Source: Pseudisothecium myosuroides
Taxonomy: Eukaryota > Streptophyta > Bryopsida > Hypnales > Lembophyllaceae
Assembly: GCA_951799445.1 (NCBI GenBank)
Contig: OX637289.1
Location: forward strand, 9,329,321-9,393,320
DNA length: 64,000 bases
Direction: 5' to 3'
Below, in pieces: positions 34,926-46,268 of the stretch. The position numbers and the translations under genes were made by a program. Positions within the stretch are counted from its first letter, which is position 1; each line of letters begins with the position of its first letter. The notes beneath the pieces were generated by a model. The model had not been told where the DNA came from and made no database searches. It saw only the letters and a program-made list of their open reading frames with translations.

Positions 34926-35693
34926 TGAAATAAATCCAGGGTTTCCTGGAAATGGTTGGATTAGTGCGTGAGTTGCTCCTATTTTCAAGGGATTGGATAG
35001 TTAGTGTAGTATCTAGTCAAATCCACTAGGCATAAATGAATGAAAGGCCATAGTAAAGTGACGGAAGTTGAAAAGACGTAGCGAAATTAACAAATTGTAG
35101 CCCTTTTGGGAACTGCTCCGGTGGCATCCTTTTTAGTCAATCTTCCACTCCGGCTGGTGCAGTGGCGTTCCACGACTTTCTTAATACTTCATTCCATCAA
35201 GGTCCTATGATCAACTTGTTTGATCAACCAACAGGCGATACAACGGACTCTATAAACCCTGTTGAAACATTGTTTGAGAAGTTCTGATCATAATCACAGT
35301 GTGATTGTAGTGCGAAAGGTTGAGAACTTCCAATCAATCATAGTTTGCGATTGAAGTGCAGGCGATGGAAGTACAATTAATCGATCAACTCCTACAAATT
35401 CAACTGCGTTCAACTCTAGTGACACTAATTCGATAACTAGAGTCACTGAGTGCGATTTGAGTTCTGACCAACTTTGGCGGTTCCAGTTAGGATCAAGTTT
35501 GGCAATTTGACTTCATTCAACTTAAGTGTTTCCTCTTCGATCAACTCCAGCGACTCATGTTTGATCACCTTCAGCGATTTCAGTTTGATCATGGAAGGTC
35601 ACAAAGATTTCATTTCATGAATCATAGAAACATCGAATTTAATTCGAAACAAGTATATTTGGAAACCCTGGATTTATTTAGGGATGGAGGGAG
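34915..35693 (+). mobile_element. Stowaway-like (Tc1/mariner) MITE
   Basis: It is about 779 bp. The left end TTCCCTCGTCCTGAAATAAA, then TCCAGGGTTTCC, pairs with the right end GGAAACCCTGGATTTATTTA, then GGGATGGAGGGAG. Both are flanked by TA. The CTCCCTCCGTCC-type terminus and TA duplication are the established signature of Stowaway elements. It is non-coding. Confidence 0.75.
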
Positions 35694-35695
35694 TA

Positions 35696-36778
35696 TCTTT
35701 TGATTCCATTTTTCCTTTTCTTTTTAGCCCCTCCCTCCCTTCCAAATAAATACTTTCTTTTAAAGTGACCTCATAGTATTATATCCCCCTTGGTTCATTT
35801 GAATCAAGTTTTACCTATGACCTTTTTTGTGGATTAAACCCAAGGTTAAGGTAATTCAATTTGTATTTGTATTTTACCAGTTTACTTTGTCTATGGTTTT
35901 TGTGATGGAACCATATCCTGGTGAACTTCGAGTCTAAATTAGCCATCATGTATTTGATTTGGACTCAAATCTATAGATAGTATTTTGGACCAGTGATTTG
36001 GCTAAATCTATATCTATAAAATCTTTGTCACTTGCATATGTGTTTGCCATATGAGGTGACTACTTTAGAAGTTTGCCATACTATTTAGATGACAATTTAT
36101 AGTTTGTACATATGGACCTAAGTCAAAAAGTAGGTGGGGGTAGGCCCAACTAATTTGACCAATCTTGGCCGAAGGCAACTAGACTTTACAAGCCACTTTG
36201 AGCACCATTGCATAGACCACTCTTATTTGAATTTGAATTTGAATTTGGCCATGGCTATGGCGGGAATTTTCTAATTTAAATACTTGGGCCTTACTTCTCT
36301 GCAATCTGCCTATAAGTTTTTGTTGGTAGTTTGTACAAGTAGTCTGGAGGTGATTTTGGAGCTTGGAGTGTGGTTAGAGATGGATTCTTCACATGTTTTG
36401 TGAGATTGACAAGATGTTACACTACAATTTTATGGTTTCTGTCTTGTGAGATGTTTTAAGCTATGTTGGTTTATTTTTCTACTATGGTTACAATGACACA
36501 TTGTTGTGAACTGAAGACACCTCGCATGCACATTCTAACTAATTTCGTGTTTATTGGATTGTATGGGTACAGGAGAGGTTCACAGCTTCTTTAGAACTAT
36601 TCAACTTTGCAGCTCATCCAAAACCTTGATTTACTTAGGTTTTGGGGGGGGTTCTAAATCCTTATAATGACAAGATTTATTTTGTTTGGCATGATGAGAC
36701 TTGTAGTCTAGCTCAAAGAAATTTTATTGAAAACTTTACCATGTATTTGATCTTATGTGATCTATATTGGTACATTGG
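35696..36778. other. Intergenic DNA, no gene seen
   Basis: A GAATTTGAATTTGAATTTGG microrepeat lies near 36228 and a G run near 36645. No coding frame was supported. Confidence 0.4.
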
Positions 36779-37015
36779 AAAATCTTCTTCCAAAGTTAAC
36801 TAAGATGTTATGCCCAGTTGATGTTTGTTTTGGTACTATTAGCTTTGTTGACATGATATGAGTTCACTTGGTTTCTATCATGATCAGTTCGATTTGGAAA
36901 ACCTTTTTGCAAAGTTAACTGAAACTTTGTGCTAAATTGATGTTTGTTTGTTTTGGTACTATTAGCTTTGTTGACATGATATGAGTTGGTTTCTATCACG
37001 ATCAATTTAGTTTGG
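36779..37015. repeat. ~118-bp tandem duplication
   Basis: Two copies share TTGGTACTATTAGCTTTGTT, GACATGATATGAGTT and TTTCTATCA(T/C)GATCA. They abut the LINE-like remnant that follows. Confidence 0.8.
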
Positions 37016-37988
37016 GAATTGACAGTGCTGATAAAGCAATAATTTTTACTAAATTGATAGGGAAGGCCTTGTATGGGGATGTCCCTCCCACCCACCCGGG
37101 TTGCCTAAACCTTGACAAAGGCCCGGTTAGATGCTTCAAAACATACATCACCAAACATGATTGTGATAAAAACCTAGAAATAATGGCACAACAATTTTCT
37201 AACATTAGCAAATGCACACTTAATCCAGATATAGATAAAGACCTCTCTAACAAATTATGATCAAACCCCAAAATAACACTCACAAAAAACAAGCTTATTA
37301 AAATTCCGCACCGACCAATACATGGGAAATGCTAGAAAACAACTATATTTTGGCATAGAAAGATTTCCATCCATCACATGTCCCATATGTAACTCCCATG
37401 ACGTAGATACATGGCTCTATCTACTCCTAAAATGCAAGCAACATCAAAAGACATAACAAAGCAGTATGAGAACTGAGAAAACTAATCCTATCCACCAAAA
37501 ACACTAGATACTATACTCTTATGAATGCAAGAACATTCAACAACAACCCACAAGAAAATACAGTCCCCCCATGGCTGCTACCTTGCTCTTGTGAAAGACA
37601 GAGATGTCACTGCAACGCTAGATTCAAACCGAATATCCTCTGGGTTAAAGGACTCCCCTACCAAAACAATTCACCAACTAACCCAGATAACAATCTCACA
37701 ATACAATTTATAGAATTCACATACTCTAGTGACAGATTCTCGCAAGCAACAATAGATAATAGATTCAAAAATACCAACCACCAATAAATAGCATCATGGC
37801 CACGGGTGGAATGTAGACCCACTCACTGTCATTACAGCAGGAGCTAGAGGAACAACACATATTCCTTCAATGAAAATCCTTGAAACCAAATTCAATTACC
37901 CCAAACCGCTTTGAAACACACTTATAAAGCAATCAACACCATTGCCATACAATACGTTGGATCAATCATCCTACACAAAAGATTCTAG
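37012..37988 (+). pseudogene. LINE-like retroelement C-terminal coding remnant
   Basis: Three reading frames join across small shifts into a continuous decayed protein of roughly 300 residues. The middle part carries a cysteine/histidine cluster CPICNSHDVDTW followed by LLLKC, which resembles the zinc-binding knuckle downstream of reverse transcriptase in LINE-type elements. Later blocks include VPPWLLPCSC, LTIQFIEFTYSSDRFS and GWNVDPLTVITAGARGTTH, then ALKHTYKAINTIAIQYVGS. From memory of similar repeat-encoded proteins I place it with non-LTR retroelements, but a protein search is needed to be sure. The catalytic reverse transcriptase core is not present, so this is a 5'-truncated, dead copy. 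Confidence 0.5.
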
Positions 37989-38091
37989 CAAGGTCATTAG
38001 TTAGAATCCTTAAAATTTGTTTTTAGTTTGGATAAGTGATCTTGCACTAGCTCCTTGTGTGGAAAATTTTGTTACAAAAAATTTCCTCTAG

Positions 38092-38500
38092 GGGTGATTG
38101 CAAGAAACAATTGTCCTATTTCTTGTCCCCTCGCCCTCGGACATGTGGTTTTTGCTCATAACTTTTGCATCATTTGTCCATTTGTCACACAATTTGGAAT
38201 GATGTTAGATGTAGTAGTTGCAAACGTTGAGTAATTTTTTCAAATTTTTTCAAATTAGTTTACTATTTTTAACCTGCCCCAATTGGATGTCTACCTTGGC
38301 CATTTTGGATTTTTTAAGCGGTCCTATTTTTTGTCCAAAAATGCAAAGTTGAAGCCACAAATTGGATATATTGGAGGTCTACTAACATTAAAGGGTTGAC
38401 AATGAGTTTTTATGAAAATAGCAACTTGTCAGTTGCACACATGGGGTCAAAGTGACCTTCCTTTGCGCGAAGGCTACAAAGAGGGAAAAAATTTCATTCA
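38092..38500 (+). mobile_element. GGGTGATTGC element, truncated copy
   Basis: It begins GGGTGATTGCAAGAAACA and matches 48429-49156 through CTCATAACTTTTGCATC, TTGGATGTCTACCTTGGCC and CCTTTGCGCGAAG. The right end is missing and the left flank is CTAG, not TTAA. Confidence 0.55.
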
Positions 38501-38579
38501 TGAATTGCATTAGTATTGCATCGACAATTTAGATCTGCCGGGGCACTGCTAACACATAATATTGGTAGTATTGCATTAA

Positions 38580-39494
38580 CCCTAAAGGACCAAGGCATTT
38601 TCTAGCTCCAAAACCACTGAAAACTGCCACTTTTGTTGCAATCACTCCCTAAAACAAAAGAACTTTTTTCTTAGAATCTAACCATAGGATCTTGTACTTC
38701 ACTTGTCTCAAATCATGTGGTAAAAATTTCATGAAGTTTGACCGTACGGATTGGAAGATATTAGCATTTGAAGTTGAAAAAAGAATTTTTTTTGAATTGT
38801 TGTCTGCAATTTCATTTGACTTTGACGGTTATTTGTGGATTTTTTTTGCACTACACACCATAAATTTAAATTTTTTTATGTTGAACATTTGAATTCAGAG
38901 TCGGTGATAAAAATTCAGAATGTCAAAACTTGATTTTCACATATAAAAAAATTGTTAAGTAGAAGTAGGTCCAAAATTGAATAAAACACCAAATCGTTAA
39001 TAGCTCTTAGGTGGAATTAAAACACCATAATCCCAACGGTGGGATTGTTCTTGCAAACAAACTTAAACTTGTCAAAAAAAATTTGAAAAAAATTGAAAAT
39101 GGCATTCAAAAATGAATTTTATAAGTTGTTTTTTGAAGAAGACGCTTAGATTTTTCAAAAAACAAGATTGTCCATATCTTTCTCATTCTGAGTCCAAATA
39201 GAATGAATCAAAGCTTCAAATGTAGACAAAAATATGATCTTTGAGGGAAAAAAATTAAAATAAAAAAAAAATCAGTTAAATTTTTTTTTTTTCTGCCCGG
39301 CGAATAACTTTTTTGACTTCTGGTGGCATAACTTTTGCTCCCAGGCACCGATTGAAAAAAAATTATATTTTTAGAAAGCTAGTGTGATTTCCTATATTCA
39401 AAAAAAGTTTCAAAAAATCAGGTCAAAATTTCAGGTCTCACGAGCCTGCCCCAAATCCCAAGTATCCCCCAAGGGGACTTTGGTCCTTTAGGGG
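38580..39494 (+). mobile_element. TTAA-type element, F subfamily (G)
   Basis: It starts after TTAA (38576-38579) with CCCTAAAGGACCAAGGCA and ends TGGTCCTTTAGGGG. It contains ACCATAGGATCTTGTAC, GACCGTACGGATTGGAAG and GGCATAACTTTTGCTCCC. Subterminally it has a decayed palindrome TCCCCCAAGGGGAC. The right TTAA is lost where it meets the next, opposite element. It is about 915 bp. Confidence 0.75.
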
Positions 39495-39495
39495 T

Positions 39496-40395
39496 CTGAA
39501 GGACCATTCTCCTTTTGGGGGACAAATGGGATTTTAGGCAAGTTTCTACAATCTCAATTTTTGTCCTGATTGTTTGAAACTTTTTTGGAAGATAGAAAAA
39601 TTGATTAGCTTTGTATGAATATAATTTTTTTTCAATTGGTGCCTAGAAATAAAGTAATACGCCTAAATAAGCTCAAAACAGGGAATAAAAGCAGCAAAGT
39701 TTTTTTTCAAAAATTTGAATAAATTTTTTTTTTATAATTCTATTTTTCTCTACATGGAAAGTTTTGATTCATTCCATTTGTTTTTGTTGTGAGAAAGTTA
39801 TTGACAATCTTGTTTTGGGGGCAATTAGAGCACCTTCTTGGAAAAAGAACTTGTAGGATTCCATTATGAATGCAATTTTTACAATTTTTCAAAAGAAAAA
39901 GTTCCACATGGTTTAGTTTGCTTGCTAGAAAAATGTCATCATTGGGATTAGTGCATTTTAATTCCACCTTAGAGATATTAATAATTTAGATTTTTCTTCT
40001 ATCTCGTACCTACTTCCACTTCATAATTTTATTAAGAATAAAAATATAGTTTTTTGAATTTTTTTCCCCTAGATTCTCAACGCAATTCTCCACCACAAAT
40101 ATTTAAAGTTCAAAACTCTATAGTGTAAAAAACTCAAGTTTAGAAGGTTCAAAGTCAAATAATCTAGTCCCACAATGTGCTGAAAAACTTGTTTTTTTTC
40201 ATTTTAAACGCAGATATCTCGCAATCTTAGGTGTCAAATTCTGAAAAAAATTCACGCATTTTTATACCAAATATGTATAAGATCCTACAATTAGATGTGC
40301 ACCAAAAAAAAATTCAATTTTTTTTACTCTTTGCTATAGAAATGATAATTTTAAGTGTTTTTAGGCAAAAAAAAAAGGCCTTGATCATTTAGAAG
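39496..40395 (-). mobile_element. TTAA-type element, B subfamily, reversed (H)
   Basis: Read on the minus strand this starts from CTTCTAAATGATCAAGGCC at the right, next to TTAA at 40396-40399. It runs through a decayed TAGGATCTTA block (complement AAGATCCTAC at 40270) and ends TCAGAAGG-like at 39496. The end facing element 38580-39494 has lost about 8 bp, including TTAA. It is about 900 bp and diverged. Confidence 0.65.
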
Positions 40396-40513
40396 TTAAT
40401 CACTCATCCACACATATGATAGTTGAGCGTTCATTTCAAATTTTGAAAGGAATGTGGAAGATTTAAAAAAAATCCTATCATAAAATCAGATTTGAAAAGA
40501 ATTCCAAGCTTAA

Positions 40514-41142
40514 CCCCTAAATGCCCAAACACCGTTTTTTGGCAACATAGCGATTCTGGGCAACTTACTACAAGTGGAGTTTTTATTTTTTTTCTTTGAA
40601 AATTTCACATAATATGTGCCCAAGGAGTAGCTTTAAGGCCCAACAATTTTCATAACTTTTGACTTCATGGTTAAAAAGTTATTGCATGATATGTGATTTT
40701 CATTGCTCAGCGGGCAGCCTGGGTAGCTCAAAAAACTTCTTTAAAAATCGCTTTTTTTTAAAATAAAAATTTGAAATTGGTTCTTTAGATTTATATCTAC
40801 GTGAGAAGCTTTGAATTATTCCATTTGGATTAACGAGCCAAAAGTTATGAAGAGTTTTAGTTTGCGTGTAGGTATGGAGTCTTTGAAAGCCATACCTACC
40901 CGCAAGTGATTTTTAAAGAAGTCTTTTGAGCTGCCCGGGCTGCCCACCGAGCAATGAAAATCACATATCATGCAATAACTTTTTAACCATGAAGTCAAAA
41001 GTTATGAAAATTGTTGGACCTTAAAGCTACTCCTTAGGCACATATTGTGTGAAATTTTCAAAGAAAAAAATAAAAACTCCACTCGCAGTGAGCTGTCCAA
41101 AATCTCTATGTTGCCAAAAAATGCAGTTTTTACATTTAGGGG
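40514..41142. mobile_element. TTAA-type palindromic element (I)
   Basis: It is flanked by TTAA at 40510-40513 and 41143-41146. The ends are CCCCTAAATGCCCAAACACC and a diverged complement TTTTTACATTTAGGGG. The arms (about 40514-40755 and 40903-41142) are long complementary copies of the E-subfamily right end: GGCAACATAGC, then GGGCAAC, GGAGTTTTTAT and CATAACTTTTGACTTCATGG. The centre has a small hairpin GTAGGTATGG paired with CCATACCTAC. It is a 629-bp foldback derived from a linear relative. Confidence 0.8.
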
Positions 41143-41454
41143 TTAATATTAACATATTGTTTGCTTCATAATATAGGGATTGACAAGAATGATGTCATTG
41201 ATGATTTTATTTTGGTTTGCGGACACCACGATTTGGGATATAGACAACAAGTAGTAAGAGGAGTACCTCAAAATGATAGTGAACAATTGAAATGGCAATT
41301 GCAAGACATTTGTATCAATTAGAAGCAACAAGCTTCAATAAATGAAGTTTGGATCCTATATTGAAATGTGATTAGTTTAAATTCAAATGCTATATTTGTT
41401 TTCTTTCTATCAGCTGAAGAGACAGTACAACACATCAAGCAAAGCATTTCTTAA

Positions 41455-41534
41455 AGGTAATATTATTCTCAATCTGGTTATTTTGAAAAATTGATACATG
41501 TTACAAAATAACTAGATTGAGAATAACATTACCT
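41455..41534. repeat. Hairpin, ~30-bp arms
   Basis: AGGTAATATTATTCTCAATC pairs with GATTGAGAATAACATTACCT around an AT-rich loop. TTGATACATGTTACAAAA of the loop recurs at about 41599. Confidence 0.7.
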
Positions 41535-42035
41535 CAAGAAATAAATTTGGTTACAATGGAAAATCATTATTAAGAAATAAATCTCGTTATTATGAAAAAT
41601 TGATACATGTTACAAAAGTTATGTGCTTTGTTCTTGGAAACAAACCATTAACTCTTGTCTACGTTACTTAATCTTGTAAATTACCCAAAAACCCTGAGTG
41701 CCCGAGTGTCTATTTTATAAATGATGTACCATTTTAGAAATTGCAAAACATTTGTGTAATATTATGAAGATTTTTTTGCATAATATAGATTACAATTGAC
41801 ATTTTTTGTTACTCATGATTAACATTCAATTTTTATGCAATCCAATCAAGCGCACTAAATTTTAGTTTAAAAAAAACAAAACTCAATGTATGGTAAATTG
41901 TTTCCTTTAGTATTCATGATATTACATGATAATTGATTGAATAACATTAGTGATAAATTTTTAAAATTTTCTTGTATAGATATGTCCTAAACATCCATAT
42001 ACAAATCTTTTATATTAGAAAGAAACACCATTAAT

Positions 42036-42267
42036 GAAGAAGAAAATGATTTATGAAGAATTCAATGTGAAATGTCACATGACCAAACTTTGTAATACAA
42101 ATATCTCTATATTTTAACTAAATCTTGGCAAAAATCATCATCATGGTCCAATTATTTTGCCAAAATTTAGTTAAAATATAGAGAAATTTATATTACAAGT
42201 TTCTCGCAAAGCTTGGTCATGTGTCAATTTACAATGAATTCTTCATAGATCATATTCTTCTTCCTAA
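42036..42267. repeat. Inner palindrome of the foldback
   Basis: ATGAAGAATTCA and TCACATGACCAAACTTTG on the left pair with CAAAGCTTGGTCATGTG and TGAATTCTTCAT on the right. The innermost arms are CTCTATATTTTAACTAAAT and ATTTAGTTAAAATATAGAG, with TTGGCAAAA/TTTTGCCAA, around a loop near 42140. Confidence 0.8.
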
Positions 42268-42270
42268 ATC

Positions 42271-42840
42271 CCTAAAGAACCAAATGACCGTTGGACATAC
42301 CCAAGTGATCTTGGGTGGGTGCATATGAAGTCATTTTTTAATGAATGTTCTTAAAATTTTAACACAAGGTGTAAATATATATTCCTTTAGAGGGAATACT
42401 ATTTTTTTTTCCAATTAAGTGCCCGGATCAAAAGTTATGCTGCCCTGAACTTTTAAGGCAGCTTGGGCAGCATGTGCAAAATTCCTCCAATAATTTTGAA
42501 ATTTCGCAGGTATGTAATTTATATGATACAAGATGAAAATGTCCCAAAAAAATAACCATGTTTAGTATAAAAATGTCACTATAGGAGGAGTTAAAGTGTG
42601 TTGTCCCTATTGGGCAGGGTCAAATTTTTTTCTTCCTAACTTCAAAAGTGATAATCTTTCAATCCATGCAGTTTAAGTTTCTAAATTTTTTTTACACATT
42701 TCTAGAGAAGTATAGTATAAATTTATTTGGTTAAATTTTGAGAAAAAAAATTATTTAAAAAAAACAATCTTGTTGCCCTAAATTAAGAGTGGTAGATTTT
42801 GACAATTTTTGCCCAAAATGTGCCTTGGTCCTTTAGGGGA
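42271..42840 (+). mobile_element. TTAA-type element, J subfamily
   Basis: This 570-bp element has a left end TCCCTAAAGAACCAAATGACC and a right end CCTTGGTCCTTTAGGGGA followed by TTAA (42841-42844). The left TTAA has decayed to CTAAA. The interior differs from other subfamilies but keeps GATCAAAAGTTATGCTGCCC. A related left half lies at 60321-60638. Confidence 0.6.
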
Positions 42841-43125
42841 TTAATGGTGTTTTTATCAATTATAAAAGATTTGCATATGGATGTTTAGGACATATCTATG
42901 CAAGAAAATTTAAAAAATTCATCACTAATTTTATACAATCAATTATCAAGTAAAAACATAAATATTAAATGAACCAATTTACCATACATTGAATTTTGCT
43001 TTTTTGAAACTATAATTTGGTATGCTTGATAGGAATTGCATAAAAATTAAATGTTAATCATGCAAAATAGAAAATGCCAGTTGTATTCTTTATTATGCAA
43101 AATTTTTTAAATGACACAATAGTCA

Positions 43126-43555
43126 ATTTGTGAGATTATTAGATCTAATTGTATAGAATCAACCTATGTTCTCATCTGTCATGCAATATTTTATAATGTT
43201 AATTTTTTTTATTGTAGTTTTTATTTTGCGTTTTGAAAAAATATTTTTTTCATCTATGCTAGCACAAATGCACAATCATCAATAATGGGCATGTACCCCA
43301 ACATGAGTAGGAAAAAAATTTAAAAAAGAATTTATATACATGAAGTATCTTGTGAACACTTAAATTTTTAATGTGTTTGTAGAATTTTGAACATTGAATA
43401 AGGTAAGAAATATGTATTATATTCAAGTATTCAACATTTACTTTGGCAAATAATTAAAATATTGAAATCATAGGAATTTCTATGATGGCAACAACTCTGT
43501 GTCTGTGGTTGAAGACAATAACTTCTTAGAATATAATGTACTACAATGTAATATA
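43126..43555. other. AT-rich DNA, no feature
   Basis: Nothing supportable was seen before the Stowaway-like element. Confidence 0.4.
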
Positions 43556-44126
43556 CTCCCTCTGTCCCACTAAAATCCTCTAAATCAAGCATAATTTCTG
43601 TCCCACTAAAAAGCTCCGTTTTTAGATTTCGATTGTTGGGTAAGTGTTGGCCGTGTTGATCAACCTCATGGGGGCAAGTCAAGTGATTAGGGAGCATTCT
43701 TCGCCAAGAAAGCTTGGCCTTGCCTATATGAGACACCTTGGACTCGTTGTTCTTCCTTAGACAGTAGTATTGACAATGGATTTGGTGACCACTTTGATAC
43801 TTTGAAGAGTTGTTCTTGAAGTGGTGTAGGGATCTTTGTTATAGATATTTAGATTGCAGTAGATGTTTCTAGAATCCCAATGTTGCTACCAACATTTAAA
43901 TCATCAAGAATGATAGAGCTGGCAGTGTTTACAAATTTTGTCAAAAATGGTACTTTTCGCATGAATTTTGGGTGCCTAAACGATGGTGCCTAAGTTGGAG
44001 ATTTTGCAAAGATCTAAAGGATGGGTTGCTAGTTTTCAAATGCATGTATCCCTATCAAAAAGACTAAAAATGTAGTTAATCCCTCGTGGGGAAGCTTTTT
44101 GGAGGTATTTAGTGGGACAGAGGGAG
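43556..44126 (+). mobile_element. Stowaway-like (Tc1/mariner) MITE
   Basis: TIRs are CTCCCTCTGTCCCACTAAA at the left and its complement TTTAGTGGGACAGAGGGAG at the right, flanked by TA at 43554-43555 and 44127-44128. It is 571 bp. TCTGTCCCACTAAAA is repeated just inside the left end (at 43561 and 43600). It is non-coding. Confidence 0.85.
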
Positions 44127-44289
44127 TAGAATAGTGTTGCAAGTTCTTCCATGTCATAAAGTGTTGCACCCCCCCTTAGACATGGCAAGACGAATTTCAA
44201 AGTTTGGATAGAGTCGGCCTATGGACATAGTTGGGTGTGGCACAACCCAAATATATCTTTGTCCGTTCAATTCACATGGAAGGAGGCCC

Positions 44290-45010
44290 TTAGAAGATAT
44301 GAGGGAATAAAAAAAGATCCCTCTTTGGCCTCATTCCAATTTTGTATGCTCCCAGAACATCATTCAACTCTATAAATTTTCTTCACTTTTGCCTGATTTG
44401 AAAAATCTTGCTAGTTCGGGTACTTATGGATGTCGGAATGTCATGAAATTTGTTGGAGGGTGTTATCAGCATAAAAAAAGTTATAATAATTTTTAGTAAG
44501 ATTTTATTGCAACCAAGATAATTTTAAAGAATTTTCCATCATAGGTTTTGTAGTCATTGACCGTCCGAAAGAGGATCTTCTGAATATCAGAAAATTCTGG
44601 AACTTTTTATGAAACCTCTCATGGAATGCCACAAAAGATGTGTTTACTCATATTTTTACTCTACACATTTCAAGAATGAGAATCAAATCCCGCTACTTCC
44701 TTTAATTATCGGTAACTAGTGAATCTTTCATACGAAAGGGAATCTTGGCAAACTAATTTTGTTGTTGAATTCCTAATGTGATTTTAACTCAAGAATGTTG
44801 TACTTTAACCATATATGCCTCCACTGGTCCGTCTTAAGTTTGTATCACATGTAGGCTAATAATTGAGGTTTCTACTATTTCTTGGAATCGATTGGAAAAT
44901 TGAAATCTGTCTTTGGGAATCAATTTAGGATTCTTACAAGGATTTTTCCAGACCAATTTAGCCACAATCTATTATATGCACGGTAGATTTAGGCAACTTT
45001 GGACATTATT
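44290..45010 (-). repeat. LTR-like repeat, copy of 55680-56390
   Basis: It is homologous over about 700 bp to 55680-56390, with shared blocks such as AACCTCTCATGGAAT, GGGAATCTTGGCAA and TTTTTAGT(A/G)AGATTTTA. The partner lies upstream (minus strand) of a TATA-like promoter, which suggests LTR U3 sequence. It is diverged and lacks coding potential. Confidence 0.5.
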
Positions 45011-45178
45011 CACTAAATATATAATTTCTACAACTTTTGGGCTTCTATCCTATCGACATGCGGGATTGGAGTTTATTTTAGGCAAAATACTCTATTTAGG
45101 ACCAAATACTATATTGGCATATGACATAGCTATTTTAGTTTTACCCTCTTTGGGGGGCATTTTGTCTATTAAACTTAA

Positions 45179-46090
45179 CCCCTAAAGTTCCTTGACTATG
45201 TTTTCACCGAAAATACTCCAAAACTGCCATTTCTAGTACAAGTACCAAATTTTAGAATAAATTTTTTTTTTGACACATGTAACTGTAGGATCTTATAGTA
45301 TGCTAGTTTTAGAAGATGTGGAAAAAATTCAGAAATTTCCACTGAGCGGATCTGAAGATATTAGCGTTTGTATTGGCAAAAATCTTTTTTTTGTCCCCGC
45401 AAAAAATAATGCAGCTGCACTTCACAAACTCACATTTGTATGAAAAAATGTCCAAAATGGTGTTGCTCCTTTGTATTCTTTTTTCTAAACAAGTTGGCTA
45501 CATGTATAAAAAATTTCAAATTGTTTGGAATTTTAAAACATATAGGGAAAAAATAGTAAATGGAAAGAAATAGAGAATGATTCAAAATACAAAATTGTTA
45601 AGAATTTAATTATGGAATTGAAAATGCCAATTCTAATGGTTGTAATGTTGATATAAACAATCTACACCCTATGATTTTATTTTTTCAAAAAATATTGAAA
45701 ATTGAGTTAAATAAAGGATTTCAAAGTTTATTTTAGAATATAAAATCTATAATTGCCCACAAACAAAAACTCATAACTTTTGACTCATTGATCGAAATGG
45801 AATGATTCAAAGCTTTCCACGTAAATATAAATTTAGAAAATCAATTTCAAAATTTTATTTTTTTTCTATCTGCCCAAATTGCTCGAGTTGAGAAACAAAT
45901 AACATATTAGGCCTTAACTTTTGACTCATATTTTCAAATGTCATGAAATTTAGTACATATGAAAGATATTCCTCATCCCCACGACCCCACCTTCTATTAG
46001 AATTTCAATCTAGAGTATGCAAATTTCTAGTCCTGGGTATCTGCCCAAAATTTCTATATTGCTAAAAATAACAAACTAGTCCTTTAAGGG
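45179..46090 (+). mobile_element. TTAA-type element, E subfamily (reference copy)
   Basis: This 912-bp element is flanked by TTAA at 45175-45178 and 46091-46094. The ends are CCCCTAAAGTTCCTTGACTA and ACTAGTCCTTTAAGGG. It contains ACTGTAGGATCTTATAG, CTCATAACTTTTGACTCAT and TCATGAAATTTAGTACATA. Its internal TTAA at 45707-45710 is intact and corresponds to the site occupied in the relative at 11165-13017. Confidence 0.85.
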
Positions 46091-46268
46091 TTAACTTGAG
46101 CTATAAAATAAAAGTTAAAAGATTAAAACAACAACTATGAGTTTTAAGTAACAAATTAGAAATTCCACTACAAAAAAGGGGTGTTTTAAGTGAGTTTTAA
46201 AGTATAGTCCTAAACATATGATTTCAAGTAATGACCTTTAATGAGATTTTCAACAAAATTTTACTTAA

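Larger units (their letters stand above)
41755..43125. mobile_element. Compound foldback element with nested insertion
   Basis: The left arm (about 41755-42031) is complementary to the right arm (about 42845-43125). Paired blocks include TTACCATACATTGAATTTTG, ATGGATGTTTAGGACATATC and AAATGTTAATCATG. Inside lies a second palindrome at 42036-42267 and, after it, an inserted element at 42271-42840. Without the insertion this is a foldback of roughly 800 bp. The outer limits are approximate. Confidence 0.65.
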
